A model generated the notes under the pieces. The model saw nothing but the letters and a program-made list of their open reading frames with translations. It had not been told where the DNA came from and made no database searches. DNA of 64,000 bases, taken from Veillonella criceti. Lineage in GTDB: Bacteria; Bacillota; Negativicutes; Veillonellales; Veillonellaceae. A program made the position numbers and the translations under genes. Of this stretch, positions 8,981 to 18,098 are shown one piece after another. The first letter of the stretch is position 1. Every line of letters begins with the position of its first letter. The DNA is taken from positions 768,001 through 832,000 of the forward strand of contig NZ_UHIO01000001.1 in assembly GCF_900460315.1 (NCBI RefSeq), given 5' to 3'.

Positions 8981-10267
8981 TTATTTAGCTTCAAATTCTA
9001 AAGCTTCAATCTCTTCTTCGGTAAAGGGTTCTTTCATCCTTCTTGTTAATTCTTCTGGTGAAATTTCATTTTCCCAGCGTGCTACAACAGCAGCCGCTAC
9101 ACAGTTCCCAGTCACATTACAGAAGGTACGAGCCATATCTAAGATTCGGTCAACGCCTAAAATAATCGCAATCCCTTCTACAGGTAAACCAAAGGCAGCG
9201 GCTGTACCAGCAATCACTATTAAAGATGCTCCTGGTACGGCTGCAATCCCCTTAGTGGATAACATTAATGTAATTAACATTAATAATTGCAATTCTAAAG
9301 GAAATGGAATGCCATATACTTGTGAAATAAATACCACTGCTAAGGCACTATATAAAGTAGAACCATCTAAATTAAACGTATAACCTAAAGGCAATACAAA
9401 ACTTACAATATGTTTTGGCAAACCAGCCCGTTCTAGCTTTTCCATAGCAATCGGCAAGGCCGCTTCACTAGCTGCAGTAGAGAACGCTAATACCAATGGC
9501 TCTTTTAGCACTTTTAAAAGAGGGAATAAGTTCGTTTTTGTCAAGAATGAAGCAATAGAAATAGCAATAACTAAGAATAATATCAACGCTACATAGAGAC
9601 ACAAAACAAGTTTCAAAAGTGGTAACAACATGCCTAGACCAAATTCACCTACCGTATATGCAATAGCACCAAAAATACCTACTGGCGACACATACATAAT
9701 ATAATGTGTTACTTTAAACATAATATGGGCTAAATCTTTAGACAAATCAATGATTTGACGACCATCTTTTCCTGTACTCGCCGCTGCAATAGCAAACAAG
9801 CAACTAAAGAAAATGATTTGCAACATATCGCCGCGCCCCATCGCATCCACAATATTAGTTGGCACAATATTAACCAGCATTTCAACATGATCAACACCAT
9901 GAGCCGACGCTACTTTAGTGACTACTTCAGAAGCACCATTTTGAGTAAGTGCAACCCCTACACCAGGCTCCATAACGTTAACGGCAAATAGACCTACGAT
10001 CAACGCTAAAGTTGTGGCAAATTCAAACCAAAGAATCGCCTTACCGCCTAAACGACCTAATTTTTTAAAGTCACCTGTACCGGCAATCCCCATAACTAAG
10101 GAGCTAAAAATAAGTGGCACTACAATCATTTTAATCATTCGAATAAATACATCACCTAATGGTTTCATAGCTTTCCCCACTTCAGGTGCTACACCACCAA
10201 CGATAACCCCAGCCACTAAGCCAATGATAATCCATGATGCGAGACTTAATTTTTTTAGAATTTGCAT
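8981..10267 (-). CDS. Dicarboxylate/amino acid:cation symporter (DAACS family), copy 2
   Basis: A 428-residue paralogue of the 7253-8518 protein; the two are alike from the N-terminal RKMSLATWIMIGL / KKLSLASWIIIGL segment to the C-terminal CNVTGNC helix. The same AFSTAASEAALP, NLDGSTLY and GASLIVIAGTAAAFGLPVEG motifs are present. Differences cluster in the extracellular loop around residues 95-125 and at the acidic C-terminal tail (EEEIEALEFEAK). The start has AAGGAAGTGA upstream. It ends in its own terminator. The two genes probably arose by tandem duplication and may differ in substrate or regulation. Confidence 0.88.
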   Translation of the reverse strand: MQILKKLSLASWIIIGLVAGVIVGGVAPEVGKAMKPLGDVFIRMIKMIVVPLIFSSLVMGIAGTGDFKKLGRLGGKAILWFEFATTLALIVGLFAVNVMEPGVGVALTQNGASEVVTKVASAHGVDHVEMLVNIVPTNIVDAMGRGDMLQIIFFSCLFAIAAASTGKDGRQIIDLSKDLAHIMFKVTHYIMYVSPVGIFGAIAYTVGEFGLGMLLPLLKLVLCLYVALILFLVIAISIASFLTKTNLFPLLKVLKEPLVLAFSTAASEAALPIAMEKLERAGLPKHIVSFVLPLGYTFNLDGSTLYSALAVVFISQVYGIPFPLELQLLMLITLMLSTKGIAAVPGASLIVIAGTAAAFGLPVEGIAIILGVDRILDMARTFCNVTGNCVAAAVVARWENEISPEELTRRMKEPFTEEEIEALEFEAK

Positions 10268-10564
10268 ATTTCACTTCCTTTTTCTAACGTTAGGTCGATG
10301 CCTAGCAACACATAATCACGTATATATACGTACTAAAATTCCAAGCTATAAAAATAGCGTTACTGAATTATTATATATCTATAAATTTAGATTAGTCAAC
10401 CTAAAGGCCATATCAATTTTTCAAGTATGCCTAATTAACAATTGTCTACACTGACTTCACATGGTACTATTAGATTAATCGTATTAACCTATATTTTTAG
10501 TAGACAATAGTATTTATATACATTTTTATGATAAATAAATACGTTTTACCTAAGGAGGTTTTCT

Positions 10565-11302
10565 ATGTATTCACTATCTGCTACCAATCACTACGAATGT
10601 TTAGCCTATCACAAAGACAAAGGTTCTACTAAAGAGCAGCTCCATATTTCTCAAGAAGTCGCCTATAAGCTATATATAGAAAACCGTCTAATTTCTACAT
10701 TAATAGCCTCCCCCCATGATTTTCGCGATTTAATTATCGGTTATTGTCTTATGGAAGGTCATATAGAACAAGCAACCGATATTGCGACTATTTTTATGAA
10801 TAGTGAAACGCACCGCATTGATGTTACTTTAACTCACGATATTCAATACTTTCATGATGCCCTACCAACCTCACGACCTGCAAAAAACAATACATTTACA
10901 GTAACTGCTGATGAAATTTGTAGCTATGGGGGTTTGTTGGATTCCATTACTAAAGCACATCACACCTCTCACGGAGTTCACGAAGGCGCCTTAGTACAAG
11001 ATGGTAAAGTCATCGCTTATGCAGAAGACGTAGGCCGCCATAATGTGCTCGATCGATTATTAGGCATCATTGTTACTCAAAATATAGATACTTCTGACAA
11101 AATCCTAATTTTTAGTGGGCGTGTACCACAATCAGTCATAAAAAAAGTCCATCGTATTGGGGTTCCTGTCATGTGTTCGCGTGCTATGCCAACCGCCTTG
11201 GGTATTGTTCTAGCTGAAAAATACAACATTACGTTATGTAATGTATTGCGCCCTGATTCCTTTAAATGCCTAACACACAGCGAACGTATCCTTGATTTAT
11301 AG
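10565..11302 (+). CDS. fdhD: FdhD-like formate dehydrogenase accessory sulfurtransferase
   Basis: FdhD carries sulfur from a cysteine desulfurase to the bis-MGD cofactor of formate dehydrogenase; without it the enzyme is inactive. The family signature EDVGRHNVLDRLLG is at about 154-167, followed by the FSGRVPQSVIKK and VMCSRAMPTALGI blocks. Length is 245 residues. Oddly, the CxxC pair that shuttles sulfur in E. coli FdhD is missing; only Cys119 (DEICSYGG) lies in that region, with other cysteines at 204 and near the C-terminus. A TAAGGAGG site precedes the ATG. It converges on moeA of the formate dehydrogenase operon. Confidence 0.85.
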   Translation: MYSLSATNHYECLAYHKDKGSTKEQLHISQEVAYKLYIENRLISTLIASPHDFRDLIIGYCLMEGHIEQATDIATIFMNSETHRIDVTLTHDIQYFHDALPTSRPAKNNTFTVTADEICSYGGLLDSITKAHHTSHGVHEGALVQDGKVIAYAEDVGRHNVLDRLLGIIVTQNIDTSDKILIFSGRVPQSVIKKVHRIGVPVMCSRAMPTALGIVLAEKYNITLCNVLRPDSFKCLTHSERILDL

Positions 11303-11304
11303 GC

Positions 11305-11363
11305 AAAAGCCCTATTACAGGCCTTCCACCCATCATGGAAGGTCTCTGTAATAGGGCTTTTTA
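11305..11363. terminator. Bidirectional terminator between fdhD and moeA
   Basis: A very strong stem: AAAAGCCCTATTACAG pairs with CTGTAATAGGGCTTTT, and an inner GCCTTCCA / TGGAAGG stem extends it. A-run on one side, T-run on the other, serving two convergent genes. Confidence 0.92.
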
Positions 11364-11425
11364 TAATTATCAATAAATTCAACCTTTAATTAGATTGACT
11401 CTTAATCATGATTTTTAAGTAACAA

Positions 11426-12679
11426 CTAATTATGATTTTTAAGTAGCAATACAGGTATTCTATCGCCAATTTCATAGCTATGTTTTCCCTGTTCTAATTT
11501 GGCTAATCCATTGGCCTGAGCTAACCCCAGTAAAGCACTGGAAGTAAACACTCGATTTGGTATAAATACAGCACCTTGTGCCGTATAGGTAATAACACCT
11601 TGTACATAACGATCAAACGGATTTTTTTTATGAATAGCCGCTCCTAATGGCAATGTTACGCTCATTAATTCGGTATTAGCATAACCTTGACAAAAACGTA
11701 ATATGGGCAATACTAACAAATGAAAACCGTTATAGGCCGCCGTCGGATTCCCTGATAAACCAAAACAAAGTGTATACTCACCAGACTTGCGCGTGATAAG
11801 CCCACCATATGAAGCGGCACCAGGACGCATTAATACGCGGTTATACAGGGTATGTGCCCCGATTGCTTTATAAATGGCCGGCATAGAATCAAATAAGCCT
11901 ACGGAAACACCACCAGTACTAATAATAATATCAGCCTGCTGACTTAACTCTTGAACTTTAGCAATTTCACGGTCTAATAACTCTGGTGCATCACTTACAT
12001 GATAAGTCATTATATCCTGAAATCCATGCTCTGCTAATAGATTCGTTAACATAAACAAATTAGAATTATAAATTTTACCCGCCGTTAATGGTTCACCTAC
12101 CGGTATAATCTCACGGCCTGAGGTCAGTACAAGAATTTTTAACGTCGTATATACAGGTACCGTAGCATACCCTAAACCAACAGCGACTGCAATTACACCT
12201 GAATCCAACACAGTACCTGCTTTTATAACTACTTCACCGGTACTGCACTCTTCCCCTTGTGGCACAATATTATCACCTTGCTTAATTTCACCACGAACCG
12301 TAATATATTCGCCATCAAAATCACAGCGTTCCTGCATAATCATGGTATCACAATCATCAGGAATCGGAGCCCCCGTCATAATCCGAACGGCTTCCCCCTG
12401 AGCTACTGGCCCGTCAAAAACTTCGCCAGCCCCAATCAAACCAATCACTTTAAACCGATTTACTTGTGATTGATACGGAATGACAAAACCATCATAAGGT
12501 GATTTTCTAAATGGTGGCATATCACTTTGAGCGGTTAAGTCCTCGGCTAATACACGACCTAACGCTTGAGACAGTGGTATAGCTTCAACGGACTGCTTTG
12601 CTCGCTTTACTAGTTCCGTATGCCATTGTTGTTGACTTGCTTCTACTGTAATTGCATCCATAATATATTTCTGCTCCAT
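11426..12679 (-). CDS. moeA: Molybdopterin molybdotransferase
   Basis: Inserts molybdate (or tungstate) into adenylylated molybdopterin, the last step of Mo-cofactor assembly before nucleotide addition. The 417 residues fit the family. Typical blocks are MPPFRKSPYDGF, VRIMTGAPIPDDCD, GKIYNSNLFML, STGGVSVGLFD (the MPT-binding motif) and GLSGNPTAAYNGF. It is the last gene of the minus-strand thiT-mobAB-fdhF-ferredoxin-ferredoxin-moeA run, 59 bases after the second ferredoxin gene, so it is probably co-expressed with the enzyme that needs the cofactor. The start is uncertain: ATG at 12679 has only a weak ribosome site, and a second ATG lies six codons in. Confidence 0.93.
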   Translation of the reverse strand: MEQKYIMDAITVEASQQQWHTELVKRAKQSVEAIPLSQALGRVLAEDLTAQSDMPPFRKSPYDGFVIPYQSQVNRFKVIGLIGAGEVFDGPVAQGEAVRIMTGAPIPDDCDTMIMQERCDFDGEYITVRGEIKQGDNIVPQGEECSTGEVVIKAGTVLDSGVIAVAVGLGYATVPVYTTLKILVLTSGREIIPVGEPLTAGKIYNSNLFMLTNLLAEHGFQDIMTYHVSDAPELLDREIAKVQELSQQADIIISTGGVSVGLFDSMPAIYKAIGAHTLYNRVLMRPGAASYGGLITRKSGEYTLCFGLSGNPTAAYNGFHLLVLPILRFCQGYANTELMSVTLPLGAAIHKKNPFDRYVQGVITYTAQGAVFIPNRVFTSSALLGLAQANGLAKLEQGKHSYEIGDRIPVLLLKNHN

Positions 12680-12738
12680 TGTCTCAAACTACTATACTCT
12701 CATTTATTCTTAGCTTAAAAATAACTATTCATTAGTAT

Positions 12739-13230
12739 TTACGCAAATGTTTCCCGCTTATGCGTTAACAGATCTTTCATCGTCTCATCAGTCACCAAAG
12801 TCAGTGCTTTTTTAGGGCACCCTGTAATACAGGCTGGGGTCCCCTTTTCTGTATCAATGCATAGGTCACATTTTGTTGCTACTGTCCGTCCATCCTCCAA
12901 AGGAGCCATACGAACAGCACCAAAAGGACACGCCAATACACATTCACGACAACCAATACACATATCTTCGTCTACAAAAATCATATTGTCATTGCGTTTA
13001 GAAATGGCCTTTACTGGACAAGCCGCCATACAAGGTGCATTTTCGCAATGTCGGCAATGAACGGCTACTTTAAGTTCTGGTTGACGATAGGCCTTACAAC
13101 GAGCTCGTTGTAAGGGATTATCTAACTTAACGTCTGTCATAGCTAATCCATGATGTGCCATAATGCACTGTCGTTCACACATACCACAACCAATACATAG
13201 ACTTACATCGCAAAATACAAATTGATTCAT
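12739..13230 (-). CDS. Four-cluster [4Fe-4S] ferredoxin, HycB/HydN type (second copy)
   Basis: A 163-residue electron carrier. Four Cys-rich motifs are visible in order: CIGCGMCERQC, CRHCENAPCMAACP, CIGCRECVLACPFG and CDLCIDTEKGTPACITGCP, the layout of HycB/HydN/FdhB-like subunits that bind four [4Fe-4S] clusters. I chose the ATG at 13230 because AGGAGGGACAAGT lies just upstream and the start overlaps the stop of the preceding ferredoxin gene as ATGA; a longer reading of eight residues would remove this. It probably takes electrons from FdhF together with its neighbour. A longer chain of acceptors (hydrogenase, Nfn) is inferred. Confidence 0.88.
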   Translation of the reverse strand: MNQFVFCDVSLCIGCGMCERQCIMAHHGLAMTDVKLDNPLQRARCKAYRQPELKVAVHCRHCENAPCMAACPVKAISKRNDNMIFVDEDMCIGCRECVLACPFGAVRMAPLEDGRTVATKCDLCIDTEKGTPACITGCPKKALTLVTDETMKDLLTHKRETFA

Positions 13231-13757
13231 ACTTGTCCCTCCTTTGCAGCCCATGCTTTTCTCGCAGTTTGGAGGTTTTTCTGATTAGCAATATCAGTAA
13301 TACTATCTTCCACATAATAAGTTAACGCTTCTGTTGGGCAATGTGAAACACAGGCAGGGGCCCCTTCCTCAGTATGGACACAAAGATCACATTTATTAGC
13401 AACAACCCTTGCTCCTTGTGATTCTGACACTCGTTTCATTTGAATCGCCCCAAATGGACAAGCCATTGTACATTGTTGACAACCAATACAACGTTCTTCG
13501 TGAAGTACAATGCTATTGCTTCCTTTTTCAAGAGCACCTACTGGACAAACAGTAACACAGGGCGCATTTTCACAATGATGACATTGTACCGTCATAGTTT
13601 TAGTCTTAGTTTTTACCACATGAATGCGTGGAAAAAAATCTTCACTATCTGGATCGGTAGTAAAAATACCATTACCACGATGTGCTACTACACAAGCCAC
13701 CATACACGTACGACAACCAATACAAAGTAAAGGATTTCCTTTTACAAAACGATTCAT
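13227..13757 (-). CDS. Four-cluster [4Fe-4S] ferredoxin, HycB/HydN type (first copy)
   Basis: A 176-residue iron-sulfur protein with motifs CIGCRTCMVAC, CHHCENAPCVTVCP, CIGCQQCTMACPFG and CDLCVHTEEGAPACVSHCP, giving ligands for four [4Fe-4S] clusters. Its start overlaps the fdhF stop (ATGA), and its stop overlaps the next ferredoxin start in the same way, so translation of the three genes is coupled. It resembles the small subunits that pair with FdhF-type enzymes in formate-hydrogenlyase-like systems. It is related to, but not identical with, the following ferredoxin, an arrangement that looks like a duplicated subunit. Confidence 0.88.
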   Translation of the reverse strand: MNRFVKGNPLLCIGCRTCMVACVVAHRGNGIFTTDPDSEDFFPRIHVVKTKTKTMTVQCHHCENAPCVTVCPVGALEKGSNSIVLHEERCIGCQQCTMACPFGAIQMKRVSESQGARVVANKCDLCVHTEEGAPACVSHCPTEALTYYVEDSITDIANQKNLQTARKAWAAKEGQV

Positions 13758-15946
13758 GCGCCGGCACCTGCCTTTTCTATACCCATTTTTGCTCGAATGA
13801 GAGCATATTGTGACTTCACATATTCTTCTGCTTCCGCTTGATTATCTAACTTTTCTACACGACAAGCGCAATATTTATATTCTGGCGTTTTACTCTTCGG
13901 ATCAAGGACTCCATTAGTCAATTCATTACAAGCACCAATCCACCATTGATAGGTCATATAAGTAGCGCCTTCTTTAGCCCGTTCTGTTGGTAAACAACGA
14001 GTTATTAAACTGCCACGACGAGAACGTACACGAACTAAATCCCCCTGTTCAATACCTAAGGATTCACAATCCTTAGGATTCATAGCAATCCAACCAGGTT
14101 CATCTTCTAATTGACGAAGCATTCGACAATTCCCCGTCATCGTACGAGCAGAATAATGGCCAACTTCACGAACGGTGCAGAAGGATAGCGGATATTCATC
14201 ATCTACTTCTTCTTTTACCGGCTGATATTCATTGAATACCAAATTACCACGTCCATCGGCCGTAGCAAATTGCCCATCTTTATGCAAATACATAGTCCCT
14301 TTGTCATCCATGCTTTCCTCATAGCAAGGCCATTGTACACTACCAAGAGCTTCAATTTTTTCATAAGTAGCACCAGCAAATTTAGGTGCTAACGAACGCA
14401 TTTCATCCCAAATTTCCTGTGTATTATTATAATGCATTGGATATCCCATGGCCGTTGCCAAAAGGCAGAGAATTTCCCAGTCAGTTTTAACGCCGGCCGG
14501 TGGCTCAATCACTTTACGAACACGCTGGAACCCTCTATCACAGCAAGTATAAATTGCATCATGTTCGCCCCAAGCAGTCGCAGGCAATATTACATCAGCA
14601 TATTCAGATGTGCGATTCATAAAAATATCTTGCACAATAATAAAGTCTATTTTTTGTAACGCTTCACGAAGTTCCTCTAAATGTGGATCTGATTGCGCTG
14701 GATCCTCACCAATAATATAGTATGCATGAATTTGTTTCTTAGGATCTGCTTCTTCCAGTACCTTTTCAGGAACTTGAGTTAATTTTAAACCTACTGTCGG
14801 CGATAATTCTACACCCCAGGCAGTCTCAAATTTTTTACGAATATCTGCCTGCGTCACATCTTGATAACCTGGATATTCATTAGGTAAAAGGCCCATATCA
14901 CAAGTCCCTTGTACATTATTTTGACCACGTACAGGGCCTACACCAGTCGCATAATGACCATAGTTACCAGTTAACATTGCTAAGTTGGAACAAGCTGCTA
15001 CGCAATCAACCCCTTGTGAAAACTGAGTAATGCCCATGCCCCATAGAATAACAGAATGCTTGGAAGAAGCATATAAACGAGCCGCTTCCCGAATTTGTTG
15101 GGCTGAAACGCCCACTTTAGACGCTACCGCTTCTGGTGCGTACTTAGCAAGCTTTGGAGCAAACTCTTCATAGCCATTTACATGATTCTTAATGAAGTCT
15201 TCGTCCACCAAACCTTCGTCTACAATTGTATACGCTAATGCATTTAAGAGTAAAAGATTGGTACCACCTTTTTGTTGCAGATGAATGTCTGCAATGCGCG
15301 CCGTTTCAGAAATCTGTGGATCCGCACAAATAATCTTGGCGCCTTTCGCTTTAGCTTTAACAATGCGACGCGCCACGATAGGATGTGACGTAGCCCCATT
15401 ATACCCAATATTTAAGATGACTTCTGCATCTTCAATTTCAGGCACACTTAACGACATAGCCCCTTCACCAATTGTTTGCTTCAAACCAGCTACTGAAGCG
15501 GCATGACAGATTCGAGCACAATGATCCACATTATTCGTGCCCACAACGGCTCTCATAAATTTCTGTGTCATATAGCCCGCTTCATTACCAGGCCCACGAG
15601 CTGAACCAGCTCCCATCACGGCATCAGGACCATATTCTTTGATAATAGCCTGTAATCGTTCGGCCGTATACTGAATAGCTTCTTCCCAACTAACAGGCTC
15701 TAAAGGGCTCCCTTTGCCCCCTTTACGAATCATAGGTGATGTAATACGACGTGTTAAAATCTGTGGATCATTCAAATAGTCCCAACCATAAAATCCTTTT
15801 AAACAAAGCCTACCTTCATTAGTTCGACCAGGCGCGCCTTTCGCTTCAATGATACGATTTGCTTCCTTATCAACTGTAAACTCAATTTGACATCCCGAAC
15901 CACAATACGGACAAACTGTAACAATTTTCTCAAAGTTACGTTGCAT
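13754..15946 (-). CDS. fdhF: Formate dehydrogenase catalytic subunit, FdhF (FDH-H) type, cysteine form
   Basis: Oxidises formate to CO2 at a bis-MGD molybdenum or tungsten centre. The N-terminus binds one [4Fe-4S] cluster (VCPYCGSGC, then Cys in RLCLKGFYGWD). The block HCARICHAASVAGL corresponds to the E. coli stretch holding selenocysteine 140; here the residue is Cys (about 147) followed by the conserved His, so no selenocysteine is needed. The C-terminal molybdopterin-binding domain (about 600-715) is present; no signal peptide, so it is cytoplasmic. The start at 15946 (MQRNFEK) has GAGAGGG upstream; a start five codons earlier lacks one. About 730 residues, normal for FDH-H. Its partner subunits follow directly. 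Confidence 0.93.
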   Translation of the reverse strand: MQRNFEKIVTVCPYCGSGCQIEFTVDKEANRIIEAKGAPGRTNEGRLCLKGFYGWDYLNDPQILTRRITSPMIRKGGKGSPLEPVSWEEAIQYTAERLQAIIKEYGPDAVMGAGSARGPGNEAGYMTQKFMRAVVGTNNVDHCARICHAASVAGLKQTIGEGAMSLSVPEIEDAEVILNIGYNGATSHPIVARRIVKAKAKGAKIICADPQISETARIADIHLQQKGGTNLLLLNALAYTIVDEGLVDEDFIKNHVNGYEEFAPKLAKYAPEAVASKVGVSAQQIREAARLYASSKHSVILWGMGITQFSQGVDCVAACSNLAMLTGNYGHYATGVGPVRGQNNVQGTCDMGLLPNEYPGYQDVTQADIRKKFETAWGVELSPTVGLKLTQVPEKVLEEADPKKQIHAYYIIGEDPAQSDPHLEELREALQKIDFIIVQDIFMNRTSEYADVILPATAWGEHDAIYTCCDRGFQRVRKVIEPPAGVKTDWEILCLLATAMGYPMHYNNTQEIWDEMRSLAPKFAGATYEKIEALGSVQWPCYEESMDDKGTMYLHKDGQFATADGRGNLVFNEYQPVKEEVDDEYPLSFCTVREVGHYSARTMTGNCRMLRQLEDEPGWIAMNPKDCESLGIEQGDLVRVRSRRGSLITRCLPTERAKEGATYMTYQWWIGACNELTNGVLDPKSKTPEYKYCACRVEKLDNQAEAEEYVKSQYALIRAKMGIEKAGAGA

Positions 15947-16021
15947 AGGGTACCCTCTCATTCACTTGAATACAATAAATACCTTCTCGTATGACCCAAT
16001 ACCTATATTGCCTATATTACA

Positions 16022-17317
16022 TCAGCGTTCTGGTAAAATCTGTTGCTTTAACCACCCAGCTAAGGTTTCTAGTTGATGTAACGAAAAATGCGCTCGCTCT
16101 GAATCTTCAGATTGAGTCGCGCCTTCTTTAACATCGGCTATAACCATAGCCTCATTAATCACTGATGTTTCTATTAATGCCTCTTGCCTCGAACCTGCTG
16201 TATGGCTAGGTAATACCTCAATACTAGGTAGCATACCGCGACTTCGTGTTTCAACAATGACCAAGTCTACTAATAAGTTCTCCGCTAATGATATAATATC
16301 CTTCTTTTCATTATGCGAAACTAGCATAGCATACTGAGTAGGCCCACTAATGGCAATCGCTTTAGCTCCTGCCTGTGAAGCTAACCATGTATCACTGCCT
16401 TCTCGGTCCATAGTAAACCCATGTCCATCACTTTTCGCATAGCCAACCTCATAGCCTAATGCGGTAAATAGTTGTATTAACTTTGTAGCCACTAAAGTCT
16501 TACCTGTCTTAGACTGTTCTGCCACAACAAATATCATAGGCACTTTACGCTCCTTATTCAGAGCTAACGACTTCGCTAATTTATAATCTAAGGGCGTATT
16601 TATATTTTTATAATCTAACGCATGAGTATCCACTGCTATAAATTCTGTGTTTACTCTGTCAAATAAGGCGCGTACTTGAAATATACCTTGAGCTAACAAT
16701 TCTTTAATAGGTTCTACACAACGCCGACTATATAAAGCAGCCAACGGCTCTAACTGCCCTGCCATAGTGGGTACTACACAATCAGTAGGTGTCTTGCCTA
16801 GCTGCTGCAGCATATTACAAGTACTACCAAATGAAAAGTGATTAAAAAACGGCATATCAATTGAAACAGCTAAATACACTTCACTACGCCCTACAGATAA
16901 ACCAGCTAGCAAGCCACTAAGTGGTCCCCGACTTTCTCCTTGATCGGGCACCACATACATAGTAAGAGTAGGCTCATTCACTATTTCCCATTGATAGCGC
17001 ATAGTGCTGTCTGGTTGAATGTTGGCAACTTCTGTTTGGTTAAGTGCCACATGACCTTGTCGATCACTCAGTGGATGAGATGCATATAATTGACCTGGCA
17101 ATAAACTTAAATCAATCGATTCATTGGTTGAAATAACAATATCTATAGGATCGACAGCTCTTGTTTTTTCAAGGAGCGTTGTCAAAAAAGTACCATGCCC
17201 CCAAGCTAGGTTGGCTTTATTTTGCCCCATTCGCGAACTTTTACCACCTGTTAAAATTAAAACGCCTCGCTTATACGCATGATGTCCATCCGTGCGCTCT
17301 AAAACAAGTCGTTTCAT
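16022..17317 (-). CDS. mobAB: MobA-MobB fusion: molybdenum cofactor guanylyltransferase plus MobB GTPase
   Basis: Residues about 15-245 are a MobA-type nucleotidyltransferase that adds GMP to molybdopterin; the signature LTGGKSSRMGQNKA is near the N-terminus. Residues about 258-431 are a MobB-like P-loop protein: AEQSKTGKT at about 264-272 fits the GKT nucleotide-binding loop, and VIVETRSRGMLP resembles the MobB Walker B region (more usually VEGxK). The two are usually separate genes. bis-MGD made here is needed by FdhF. Start at 17317 is chosen because GAAGGTGATACT precedes it and it lies four bases after the thiT stop; the reading could extend 17 residues further upstream into thiT. Confidence 0.85.
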   Translation of the reverse strand: MKRLVLERTDGHHAYKRGVLILTGGKSSRMGQNKANLAWGHGTFLTTLLEKTRAVDPIDIVISTNESIDLSLLPGQLYASHPLSDRQGHVALNQTEVANIQPDSTMRYQWEIVNEPTLTMYVVPDQGESRGPLSGLLAGLSVGRSEVYLAVSIDMPFFNHFSFGSTCNMLQQLGKTPTDCVVPTMAGQLEPLAALYSRRCVEPIKELLAQGIFQVRALFDRVNTEFIAVDTHALDYKNINTPLDYKLAKSLALNKERKVPMIFVVAEQSKTGKTLVATKLIQLFTALGYEVGYAKSDGHGFTMDREGSDTWLASQAGAKAIAISGPTQYAMLVSHNEKKDIISLAENLLVDLVIVETRSRGMLPSIEVLPSHTAGSRQEALIETSVINEAMVIADVKEGATQSEDSERAHFSLHQLETLAGWLKQQILPER

Positions 17318-17321
17318 AGTA

Positions 17322-17852
17322 TCACCTTCTTTGTAATCCCTTCGTAATGCGCGTATAAAATAAAACAATAACCATTAAGTTAATAACTAATTCTGGAATC
17401 ATATAACTCGCATTATAAATCATCGAATATAGCCATGGATTTTGACCCGCTGGTGCATACGCCGCAAACACAACCGCCCCTGAAACGACAGAACAAAGCC
17501 ACCGCAAGGAACATCCAGCCAATACGCCCCCAATAGCACCACTGCGACTATTACGGAAAAAGCCAGCCACACCAATAGCACCATACCCCAAAATATAGTC
17601 TAATAAAATACTTAAGAAATGAAGAGAAAATTTAAAGCCTAATAAAAACTCAATAAGTCCATAGGCCATACAAGTAATCAGCCCCCATTTACCGCCCCAA
17701 CGCAATGCGAAAATAATGAGCGGTACCAAGTTAGCGGCATTCACTGATCCGCCTTGAGGCATTTGAAATAATACAACAAAATGCAGTACATATGCGATTG
17801 CAATGGAGAGTCCTGCTTCTACTAACATACGGGTCCGTTGTTTCTGTTCCAT
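17322..17852 (-). CDS. thiT: Thiamine-specific ECF transporter substrate-binding subunit
   Basis: An integral membrane S-component of about 176 residues with six hydrophobic segments. The stretch LFQMPQGGSVNAANLVPLII followed by RWGGKWGLITCMAYGLIEFLLG matches the ThiT family, in which the GGS region and W-containing loop bind thiamine. It would work with a shared ECF energising module encoded elsewhere. I start it at 17852 because AAAGGAGAAGAT lies just upstream. It is the first gene of the molybdenum/formate run, spaced four bases from mobAB, an unexpected partner. I looked for a TPP riboswitch in the 200 bases upstream and did not see the conserved core. Confidence 0.8.
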   Translation of the reverse strand: MEQKQRTRMLVEAGLSIAIAYVLHFVVLFQMPQGGSVNAANLVPLIIFALRWGGKWGLITCMAYGLIEFLLGFKFSLHFLSILLDYILGYGAIGVAGFFRNSRSGAIGGVLAGCSLRWLCSVVSGAVVFAAYAPAGQNPWLYSMIYNASYMIPELVINLMVIVLFYTRITKGLQRR

Positions 17853-18098
17853 ATCTTCTCCTTTGGGCTTAGCCCCTATACTCAAAAAACAACTAAATGT
17901 TAAGTATTAGCCTCTCCTTAAGCGTATGTTTACCCAATACCTGCCAATACAAATTAATTATACTTCTTTCCCTTCCCAAAAGGCAAATCAGAACGTTTTC
18001 AAAGATAGTATAAATAATGTTCGCAAAAGACTTGCCAAAGCATGACCTTTCCTTTATAATGTCTAATGGATTATTATGTTATTACAAGGAGGCCTTCC

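Noticed and set aside
11077-11382. 101-residue minus-strand frame opposite fdhD
   Set aside because: Overlaps the fdhD gene and a strong terminator; no coding signal of its own.
15480-15520. Selenocysteine in FdhF
   Set aside because: The codon is a cysteine codon and the reading frame has no internal TGA.
17853-18098. TPP riboswitch ahead of thiT
   Set aside because: I looked for the conserved CTGAGA and ACCTGA elements on the minus strand and did not find them.
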